NCBI GenBank assembly: GCA_902812345.1 | Contig: CADDZM010000006.1 | Coordinates: forward strand, 1 to 40,334 | Length of the DNA stretch: 40,334 nucleotides | Direction of reading: 5' to 3' | Source: Chloroflexota bacterium | GTDB lineage: Bacteria > Chloroflexota > Chloroflexia > Chloroheliales > Chloroheliaceae | In this document: positions 34,365 through 40,334 of the stretch, in pieces | Layout: every line of letters begins with the position of its first letter | Numbering within the stretch: the first letter of the stretch is position 1 | Position numbers and translations under genes: made by a program | The notes under the pieces: generated by a model | What the model was told of the DNA's origin: nothing | The model's database searches: none | What the model saw: only the letters and a program-made list of their open reading frames with translations

Positions 34365-34404
34365 GAGAGGAAAAGTATAAAACTGCTCTTTCTCCTCTCC
34401 ACTT
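34365..34404. terminator. Strong bidirectional terminator hairpin
   Basis: AAGTGGAGAGGAG (34365-34377) pairs perfectly with CTCCTCTCCACTT (34392-34404), with partial pairing continuing toward the loop. It lies between the convergent ArsI/CadI gene (+) and the ABC permease (-). Confidence 0.75.
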
Positions 34405-34435
34405 CAGGGGTGTAAAATCACTGCTGGTTATTGAC

Positions 34436-35326
34436 TTATTTGGTTTTAATACGGACCACGAACTGGGTCGGTTTGACAAAAATCAAAGCCACCACCAGTA
34501 AGGACATAGTGGTCAGCATATAAATAACCGCCATGGCGCTGATAGCCTGGGTCGGGCGGATACCGGCGGAGAAAGCGTCCGCGTATAGAGCTACTACCAG
34601 GGTCTGGGTGCGGGCGTCCGCCACCAGGAAGGTTAGCTCGAACATGGCGATAGTGCGGACCATTGCCAGCATCCCGGCGCTTAAAAGTCCCGGAATAACC
34701 AACGGCAGCAAGACCCGGCGGAAGGTCTGCCAGCGACTGGCGCCCAGCATTCGACTGGCCGATTCCAGTGAAGTATCCACCTGTTCGATAAAGGGGGCCA
34801 GAATCAGGATTACAAAAGGAATTATCGGCACCAGGTTAATGAGAATTACGCCCCAGAGCGTCCCACCTAACCCGACCCGGATTATCACGGTTGCCAGGGG
34901 AATACCGTAAGCCATGGGCGGGACCATCATTGGCAAAAGATACAGGCCGGTCAAGACCGCCCGCATACGAAACTGCTTGCGGGCCAGCACGTAAGCTGCT
35001 GGAAAGCCCAGGACCAGGGCAATTACAGTGGTGGCAATCGCTACAATAAGGGTGTTAAATAGCAACTGGCCCATATCGTGATTGTCAGTAAGATAGGTGT
35101 ACCACTCGCCGGTAAAGGCTTGAGGCAGCCAGGTGCCAAACCAGCTTTTGGAGAACGACTCGACCAGTACTGTTCCGACCAATCCGATAAGGTTAAGCGT
35201 AAAGAAGCCAATAATAACGTAAAAGAGGACTGTTCCCCATATTCCCCGGGCCGGTGGCCGAGGTTTACCGCGGGGTGGCAATACCGGCAACTCTAAATCG
35301 GCCGGTAGGGTAGGTGTTTGTGCCAT
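34436..35326 (-). CDS. ABC transporter permease, PotC/ThiP/FbpB-like (second permease)
   Basis: Membrane subunit with six hydrophobic segments and the EAA loop ESASRMLGASRWQTFRRVLLPLVIPGLL. The ATG at 35326 is 5 bp after the stop of the previous permease, with GGGAG about 11 nt upstream. A longer frame beginning at 35389 would overlap that gene by 58 bp and adds residues unlike the family. With the preceding permease, ATPase and binding protein it forms a complete importer of the spermidine/putrescine-iron-thiamine class. The ligand is unknown. Confidence 0.92.
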   Translation of the reverse strand: MAQTPTLPADLELPVLPPRGKPRPPARGIWGTVLFYVIIGFFTLNLIGLVGTVLVESFSKSWFGTWLPQAFTGEWYTYLTDNHDMGQLLFNTLIVAIATTVIALVLGFPAAYVLARKQFRMRAVLTGLYLLPMMVPPMAYGIPLATVIIRVGLGGTLWGVILINLVPIIPFVILILAPFIEQVDTSLESASRMLGASRWQTFRRVLLPLVIPGLLSAGMLAMVRTIAMFELTFLVADARTQTLVVALYADAFSAGIRPTQAISAMAVIYMLTTMSLLVVALIFVKPTQFVVRIKTK

Positions 35327-35331
35327 TTTTC

Positions 35332-36231
35332 TTAAGCTCCCTTTCCGCCGCCCATTGTCGCGCCACGGGCCATGCGGCCCCGCAGCCACAACACAAAGGC
35401 GATAATTGCCAGCTCGATTACCCCCATCACCAGGGCGATAGCTATTCCCAGCGGGCGATTATTCTGGTCGTAGGCGGCCTGGTAAGCGGCAATAGAAATA
35501 ACGCGAGTGGCGGCGCTTGGCTCACCGACCAGGTTAGCGGAGGGGAAGACGCTAAAATTCGCCACGAAATTGAGGCAAAAGGCAATGGCGATACCGGGTA
35601 GGGTCAGTGGAAAAAGCACCCGCCAGAAAGTCTGCCAGCGGCTGGCTCCCAGCATCCGGCTGGCCCGTTCCAGGTCAGGGCTGATGCCAGACATATACCC
35701 CAGAATCATCAGAAAAACAAAGGGAAAGCCATTGATAAACAGGGCAATTTCTACCCCAATCCAGTTACGGGTAAGCCGGATAGGGTCGCTCTCCAGCCCG
35801 GCTGTCTGTAGAACCAGGTTGAACCAGCCGCGCGGTCCGAAATAGCTCAGCATGGCCTGGGCGACCATTACCGTTCCCAGGGTAATCGGTAAAATCAGGA
35901 TGATGGTAATCAGCCGTTCAAACTTTATACCCCGCCGCATGAAATAAGCCAGCGGCACGCTGAGGGCGACACTGAAAAGAGTAACCGGCAAAGCTACCTG
36001 GAAGGTCGTCCCGATAGTATCTACCTGGCGAGCGTCATTGAAAAATTGGCTGTAGTTATTGAGCGTCCAATCGCCCTCACCTCTAGCGCCGGTCCGCAGG
36101 CTGAGGTCGAGGCCAAAGACAAAAGGATAGACGAACAGAACAATTACCGCTATAAACGCCGGTAGCGAGAGGAAAAAGATTTCCTTATCGAAGCGGCGGC
36201 GAGGGGTGTTACCCAACATAGATTTAAGCAT
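35332..36231 (-). CDS. ABC transporter permease, PotB-like (first permease)
   Basis: A 299-residue permease with six hydrophobic segments; the EAA loop is ERASRMLGASRWQTFWRVLFPLTLPGIAI, almost the same as in its partner. The basic N-terminal tail (NTPRRRFDKE) sits in the cytoplasm. It starts 4 bp after the ATPase stop, so the genes are tightly coupled. It pairs with the next permease as a heterodimer. Confidence 0.92.
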   Translation of the reverse strand: MLKSMLGNTPRRRFDKEIFFLSLPAFIAVIVLFVYPFVFGLDLSLRTGARGEGDWTLNNYSQFFNDARQVDTIGTTFQVALPVTLFSVALSVPLAYFMRRGIKFERLITIILILPITLGTVMVAQAMLSYFGPRGWFNLVLQTAGLESDPIRLTRNWIGVEIALFINGFPFVFLMILGYMSGISPDLERASRMLGASRWQTFWRVLFPLTLPGIAIAFCLNFVANFSVFPSANLVGEPSAATRVISIAAYQAAYDQNNRPLGIAIALVMGVIELAIIAFVLWLRGRMARGATMGGGKGA

Positions 36232-36235
36232 AAGC

Positions 36236-37390
36236 TTACACCTCCTGAACTTTCAGGACCGGTCTGGCAGCCAGCGAATCTGTAGGAGGAGGCGTCAACT
36301 CCGCCGAATCGTCCTGGGGGAAGAGCAGCAAGCGGTCCGGGCGAATACCAAATTCAACGGCCTGCCCGTTTTCCAGGGGTTGCTGGCTGTGGGTCATCAC
36401 CTGCTGGTCGCTGCCGTTTAACTTGACCAGACCTTCAAAGGACTTGCCCATATACTCTACCAGTTGGATTGTCCCCTGGAGATGGTTGTAAGGCGGTAAA
36501 GGGTCCACCAGGGTTTCATCGGGGCGGGAACAGGCCAGAACCGGATCGCCGGTTTTCCAGTTGGCCTCTTTAAGGGTAGTCCTGGCCCGCAGCGCTGGCC
36601 CGGTTTGACCCGGCAACTGCACCAGCCATTCATTCCCTTCGCGTCCGGCTATCTCTACGGGAATTTTGTTGACGTACCCCATAAAGTCTGCCACATAAAG
36701 GCTGCGCGGATTGTTATAAATATCCTGAGGAGTGCCAAGCTGTTCGACTCGGCCCAACCGCATCACCAGCACAATGTCGGACATTGACATAGCCTCAGAC
36801 TGGTCGTGGGTAACGTAAAGCGTAGTCAGGTTTAGTTCTTCATGCAAGCGTTTGATTTCAACGCGCATTTCATTACGCAATTTAGTATCAAGGTTAGAGA
36901 GCGGCTCATCCAGCAGCAAAAGGGCCGGTTCCAGGACGATAGTCCGGGCAATTGCCAGGCGCTGCTGCTGCCCGCCTGAAAGCTGGGCCGGGAAGCGTTT
37001 GCCAAATTCGTTCAAATGGACCAGGTCGAGAGCCTTCTGGGTACGCTTCTCGCGTTCGGACTTTGGCACCCCCCGTATTTCCATACCATAAGCCACGTTG
37101 CGGGCTACGTTCAGGTGGGGGAACAGGGCGTAACTCTGGAAGACCATGCCAAAGCCTCTTTTTTCAGCCGGTAAGTGCTGGATAGGCTTCCCATTTAACA
37201 GGATTTCACCCTCACTCAGGTCTAAAAGCCCGGCCAGGCAGTTAAGCGCGGTGGACTTGCCGCACCCGCTAGGGCCAAGCAGTGAAACAAACATGCCGCC
37301 TTCCATATTCAGGTTAAAGCTATGCAGGGCCGTGGCATTTCCAAAGCGCCTGGTCACTCCCCGCATTTCCAGGCTTTTTATTTTTTCCAT
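36236..37390 (-). CDS. ABC transporter ATP-binding protein, PotA/FbpC/UgpC-like
   Basis: A 384-residue ATPase. Walker [12 protein letters not shown] (about residues 39-49), signature [14 protein letters not shown], Walker [13 protein letters not shown] and the H-loop [12 protein letters not shown] are intact. The C-terminal ~140 residues form the TOBE/OB regulatory region typical of PotA/FbpC/MalK proteins. It is the second gene of the importer operon, 141 bp after the binding-protein gene, with a hairpin between them. It could in principle also power the ATPase-less sugar permeases at 20.4-22.2 kb. Confidence 0.94.
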   Translation of the reverse strand: MEKIKSLEMRGVTRRFGNATALHSFNLNMEGGMFVSLLGPSGCGKSTALNCLAGLLDLSEGEILLNGKPIQHLPAEKRGFGMVFQSYALFPHLNVARNVAYGMEIRGVPKSEREKRTQKALDLVHLNEFGKRFPAQLSGGQQQRLAIARTIVLEPALLLLDEPLSNLDTKLRNEMRVEIKRLHEELNLTTLYVTHDQSEAMSMSDIVLVMRLGRVEQLGTPQDIYNNPRSLYVADFMGYVNKIPVEIAGREGNEWLVQLPGQTGPALRARTTLKEANWKTGDPVLACSRPDETLVDPLPPYNHLQGTIQLVEYMGKSFEGLVKLNGSDQQVMTHSQQPLENGQAVEFGIRPDRLLLFPQDDSAELTPPPTDSLAARPVLKVQEV

Positions 37391-37452
37391 AACACTTCCT
37401 TAAATGTCCTGTAAATGTCCTTTAACCGAAAGGCTCTTAGAGAGAGACCAGA

Positions 37453-37485
37453 TTAAACAGGCTGGAATAACCCTTGCCTGTTTAA
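37453..37485 (-). terminator. Intra-operon hairpin after the binding-protein gene
   Basis: TTAAACAGGC (37453-37462) and GCCTGTTTAA (37476-37485) form a 10-bp perfect stem, 13-nt loop, about 45 bp after the binding-protein stop and before the ATPase gene. Such hairpins usually stabilise the upstream message or let few polymerases pass, giving more receptor than transporter. Confidence 0.6.
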
Positions 37486-37531
37486 CCTGGCCGGACCTCT
37501 AAAACTCCTTCCGGCGGCGAGCTTTTGACGG

Positions 37532-38851
37532 CTACTTTTTGACTTTGGCCCCGCCGATGTCCTTGTCCCACTTGTCAAAAGCGGCGACCAGGTTCTTGGC
37601 GTCCAGGGGAACTTCGACCGGGTTGTTCTTAATCAGGTCATCGTATTCCGGACGGCCAAACTCTTTTATAGCAGCCTGGCTGTCGGCGGGAGCCATCGAA
37701 ATATCTACCCCTTTTATAGCCGGTCCGGGGTAAAAATAACCTTTGTCATAATTAATAGCCTGCTGGTCAGGTTTAAGCATCCAGTTCATCAGGTCCAGGG
37801 TAACTGCCAACCGGTCATTATCCAGACCCTTTGGAATAATCATGAAATGGGCATCCCCGACAAACTTGAAGTTCTGGAGGGCAAAGATTTTGTCTTCTTT
37901 CGGCACGGTTCCCAGCACACGTGGGTTAATATCCCAACCGGTGGTGCTGGCTAACATCCAGCGCGTGCCTTCGCCCAGTTCCTTCATAGTAGCAGTGGTG
38001 CCGTTCGGGTAGTACTCGATGAAGGGGTCAATTTCCTTGAGGAAAGCCCAGGTTTTGTCCCAGCCGTTGATCGGGTCTTTAGGGTCTTTATCGCCCAACA
38101 GGTAGGGCAGACCCATAATAAAGGTCCGGCCAGGGCCGGAGTTGGCGGGGCGGGCATACATGAACTTGTTTGGGTTAGCCTTGATCCAGGCCTTTAGTTC
38201 GTCAATCGTTTTTGGCGGGCTTTTAACCTTGGCCGGGTCGTACTCGAAAAGCGGGCCGCTGGGGTAGTAACTTACCACCATGCCGTAACCCTGTCCGAGG
38301 TCGTTAATCCGTTTAGCCGGTTCAAGGTAATTATCCAGCAGCCCGGGGAATTTGGCGCTGTAATCGGGCATTAACTTCATCCACAGACCTTGCTCGATAC
38401 CGGCGGACAAGCCGTCCGTGCCGGATAAAACAAGGGCAATATCAAGCTTACCGGCATCCTGCTGGGCCTTGATTTTCCCGGCCAGTTCGGGTGCGGTGGC
38501 CGTCAGATAATCAATATTGCCGACTTTATCCGGGTTGGCCTTCTTGTAATTCTCAATCATCGGCTTGGTAAGCTGCAAGTTACCGGCCACGTCAATGATT
38601 TGCAGGTTCACCGGCTTGGCCGGGAAAGGCGGGATGGCCTTACCCGCCCCCGCGGCAGCAGCGGTAGTCGCTGCTCCGGCAGCAGTGGTGGTGGCGGCCC
38701 CGGCGGCAGCGGTAGTAGCAGCAGGCACCGCGGCGGTAGTCGCGGCAGGTGCAGTCGCGGTATTATCGCCGCAAGCCGCTATCAGGGCTGCCAGGCTTAA
38801 ACACACTAATGCCAGGCTAAATTGCCTGACAAACTTAGTAGTCTTCCTCAT
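37532..38851 (-). CDS. ABC transporter substrate-binding lipoprotein (spermidine/iron-type or YnjB-like)
   Basis: A 439-residue extracytoplasmic receptor. Signal peptide with lipobox LIAAC (C27) and a repeated Ala/Thr linker to about residue 68. The mature domain shows features of family 1 binding proteins such as PotD or YnjB: VNLQIIDVAGNLQLTKPMIENYKK near its start, the ligand-cleft segment GYGMVVSYYPSGPLFEYD, and a C-terminal LMNWMLKPDQQAINYDKGYFYPGP. It belongs to the operon with the ATPase and two permeases and lies 152 bp after the LacI-type regulator, which suggests a sugar or polyol-like ligand in spite of the spermidine-class permeases. The ligand is not determined. Confidence 0.9.
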   Translation of the reverse strand: MRKTTKFVRQFSLALVCLSLAALIAACGDNTATAPAATTAAVPAATTAAAGAATTTAAGAATTAAAAGAGKAIPPFPAKPVNLQIIDVAGNLQLTKPMIENYKKANPDKVGNIDYLTATAPELAGKIKAQQDAGKLDIALVLSGTDGLSAGIEQGLWMKLMPDYSAKFPGLLDNYLEPAKRINDLGQGYGMVVSYYPSGPLFEYDPAKVKSPPKTIDELKAWIKANPNKFMYARPANSGPGRTFIMGLPYLLGDKDPKDPINGWDKTWAFLKEIDPFIEYYPNGTTATMKELGEGTRWMLASTTGWDINPRVLGTVPKEDKIFALQNFKFVGDAHFMIIPKGLDNDRLAVTLDLMNWMLKPDQQAINYDKGYFYPGPAIKGVDISMAPADSQAAIKEFGRPEYDDLIKNNPVEVPLDAKNLVAAFDKWDKDIGGAKVKK

Positions 38852-39003
38852 TTGTTTCTCCTCTTAGAGAATAATTTAACGTACACAGTCCGGTAAGTAA
38901 GCCCGCAATGGCTTTTCAACTGGCCTTGCCATAAAGAATAATATTCCTTAAGGCTTTTGGGCCAGCCAGAGTCTGAATGTATTCAGGGTGAAATATTCAG
39001 TTT

Positions 39004-40041
39004 TCAGGTCTGGTTCTTGAGATAGGCGCCGCAGGACTCTCGTACTTTTAAGGTACAGGCCAGTAAAATGTCCTTGGCCGGTTCTGGTGGCCCGTCTTTG
39101 AGCCAATCCACCAGCAAGCGAGCGCTGACCCGCCCGGCTTCTTCGACCGGCAACGCCATGGTAGTCAGGGACGGAGAAGTATAAGCCGCGAAAGGCGGGT
39201 CGCCGATAGTTACAACTGCTATATCGTGGGGAACTTTCACCCCGGCATCAGCCAGGCTTTTTAGAGCGCCGACCGCCATAGATTCGTTAGCCACGAATAA
39301 AGCGGTAGGACGGTGCGAAAGCTGGAGCAAGCGTTTAACCGCCTGGTAGCCGCCTTCAAAGGTGTAGTCTCCCCCTATAATCCAGTCCGGACACGGTTCT
39401 ATATGGCGTTCTCGCAGCCCGGCCAGCCAGCCCCCGTAGCGATTAACAGCGCTGCGGCGTAACTGGCGCGGCCCGGTTATTGTTGCTACGTTGGAATGGC
39501 CCTGGTCAAGTAAATGGCCGGTAAGCCGGCAGGCCGCGCCGTAATCATCCATCAAAATACGGTTAATCCCTGGATGATCAATGCTCCGGTTAATTACGAC
39601 GAAAGGAACGCCCTGCTCTTTAAGCTTCAGGAGATGGTCAACCGAATAAATGGTTGAGAGTGACATGAAGATAAAACCATCCACCTGGCGGCCTCGAAGG
39701 GTCTCGACAGCTTGAATTTCGCTCGGCATATCATTAGAACTTGCCAGGACGATACCATAACCCTCCTTTCTTAATACCGCTTCGACACCTTCCGTAACCG
39801 GCATGAAAAGAGGATTACTTAATTCGTTAATTACCAGCCCAATCGTCGCGGTAGCCCGTTTAACCATACTCCGGGCAATAGCATTTGGCCTGTATTGCAG
39901 CGTTTGCGCGGCTGACAGCACCCGTTCCCGAGTGCTTGCTCCAACATGCCGGGGACTACCATTTAAGACGTGTGAAACAGTCCCTACGGAAACGCCAGCC
40001 TTAAGGGCAACATCCCTGATGGTCACGGTACTATTTTTCAT
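39004..40041 (-). CDS. LacI-family transcriptional regulator
   Basis: 345 residues. The N-terminal helix-turn-helix with hinge (TIRDVALKAGVSVGTVSHVLNG, then YRPNAIARSM) is complete, followed by a periplasmic-binding-protein-like sensor domain (TATIGLVINELSNPLFMPVTEGVE onward). Its promoter carries two AAACGTTT operators, so it is very likely autoregulated. The importer operon lies directly downstream in the same direction and is the probable target. The effector would be a sugar or nucleoside-like ligand by family rule. Confidence 0.94.
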   Translation of the reverse strand: MKNSTVTIRDVALKAGVSVGTVSHVLNGSPRHVGASTRERVLSAAQTLQYRPNAIARSMVKRATATIGLVINELSNPLFMPVTEGVEAVLRKEGYGIVLASSNDMPSEIQAVETLRGRQVDGFIFMSLSTIYSVDHLLKLKEQGVPFVVINRSIDHPGINRILMDDYGAACRLTGHLLDQGHSNVATITGPRQLRRSAVNRYGGWLAGLRERHIEPCPDWIIGGDYTFEGGYQAVKRLLQLSHRPTALFVANESMAVGALKSLADAGVKVPHDIAVVTIGDPPFAAYTSPSLTTMALPVEEAGRVSARLLVDWLKDGPPEPAKDILLACTLKVRESCGAYLKNQT

Positions 40042-40069
40042 TGTATGTCTACTTCAACGAAACCAGTTT

Positions 40070-40107
40070 GGTAAAACGTTTCAATTTACTATAGCAAACG
40101 TTTTACC
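40070..40107. promoter_or_regulatory. Two LacI-type operators in mirror arrangement
   Basis: GGTAAAACGTTT (40070-40081) and AAACGTTTTACC (40096-40107) form a 12-bp perfect inverted repeat, and each arm holds the LacI-family palindrome AAACGTTT. One lies within the promoter spacer and one just downstream of the -10 box. Confidence 0.8.
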
Positions 40108-40117
40108 TTGTTGTCAA
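40088..40117 (-). promoter_or_regulatory. Promoter of the LacI regulator
   Basis: On the - strand TTGACA (40117-40112), 18 bp, TATAGT (40093-40088). The start would be near 40081, at the edge of the downstream operator. Confidence 0.72.
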
Positions 40118-40334
40118 GTAGTTTTATAATAATTTCAAAACCTCTCTTATCCACCGGCAACGCCAATAATTTGCCCGGTTTTTACAACCGTACAGAATAA
40201 AGGTTGATCTAAGTGCTTGTAAAGAATTAATTTGAGCTAAAATTAGCAGCAGCTCTAGGGCCGATCCCACGTGGCCGAATGGTGTAATTCCAGCGAGGAC
40301 AAACTGTCCCATACTCGATGTTTAACTCTCGCAA
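40118..40334. other. Unassigned end of window
   Basis: About 215 bp upstream of the LacI promoter. A 62-codon - strand frame (40124-40312) exists, but it has no clear ribosome binding site and no recognised motif, so I do not call it. Nothing else was seen. Confidence 0.3.

Noticed and set aside
40250..40334. tRNA-like stretch (GTGGCCGAATGGT resembling a D-arm)
   Set aside because: No matching acceptor stem, anticodon arm or T-arm could be drawn around it.

Overview
The window looks like a chromosomal segment of a Chloroflexota-type bacterium. This is an inference from three features: lipoproteins with long Ala/Thr repeat linkers after the lipobox cysteine (three substrate-binding proteins here, two of them with extensive repeats), coenzyme F420 genes, and strong AGGAG-type ribosome binding sites with near-consensus sigma-70 promoters. 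No rRNA, tRNA, CRISPR array or intact insertion sequence was recognised.

Layout: (1) 1-4.8 kb, + strand: ATP-dependent PEP carboxykinase, an AspT/YidE-type transporter and a dihydroorotate dehydrogenase-like flavoprotein. (2) 5.0-18.8 kb: two gene blocks diverging from one 405-bp regulatory region. Leftward are an SsuBCA/TauABC-type ABC transporter, a Mer-like F420-dependent oxidoreductase, a second substrate-binding protein, NADPH:F420 oxidoreductase (npdG) and cofC. Rightward are a GntR/FCD regulator, a molybdenum hydroxylase large subunit, an enamidase-like amidohydrolase, a DUF1338/HglS-like 2-oxoadipate dioxygenase/decarboxylase, and a broken glcF/glcD pair resembling D-2-hydroxyglutarate dehydrogenase. 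(3) 18.9-22.4 kb, - strand: a sulfatase, two sugar-ABC permeases and the C-terminal stub of their binding protein. (4) 23-26.8 kb: two tandem two-domain glycosyltransferases. (5) 26.9-28.3 kb: an SRPBCC-like protein and a PAP2 phosphatase. (6) 28.6-33.1 kb: a copper operon csoR-copA-copZ, with CopA carrying an unusual extracellular extension. (7) 33.2-34.2 kb: a small Cys-rich protein and an ArsI/CadI-type protein. (8) 34.4-40.1 kb: a LacI regulator and a spermidine/iron-type ABC transporter operon.

The most interesting part is region 2. Its genes fit, step by step, a reductive F420-dependent route for a pyridine carboxylate, best matched by picolinate. The proposed steps are: uptake; C6 hydroxylation by the Mo enzyme; two-electron ring reduction with F420H2 (regenerated by NpdG); enamidase opening of the 6-oxo-tetrahydropicolinate ring, which chemically yields 2-oxoadipate plus ammonia; HglS-type conversion to 2-hydroxyglutarate plus CO2; and oxidation to 2-oxoglutarate. 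I know of no described pathway with this combination. The substrate is inferred from chemistry and neighbours, not shown by the sequence. Two points weaken it: the small and medium Mo-hydroxylase subunits are absent from the window, and the final dehydrogenase pair carries a deletion or an assembly collapse.

Control of this region is unusually legible. Two divergent promoters, each with perfect TTGACA / 17 bp / TATAAT elements, are flanked or overlapped by copies of a palindromic ATTATATATAAT site, the likely operator of the GntR protein encoded there.
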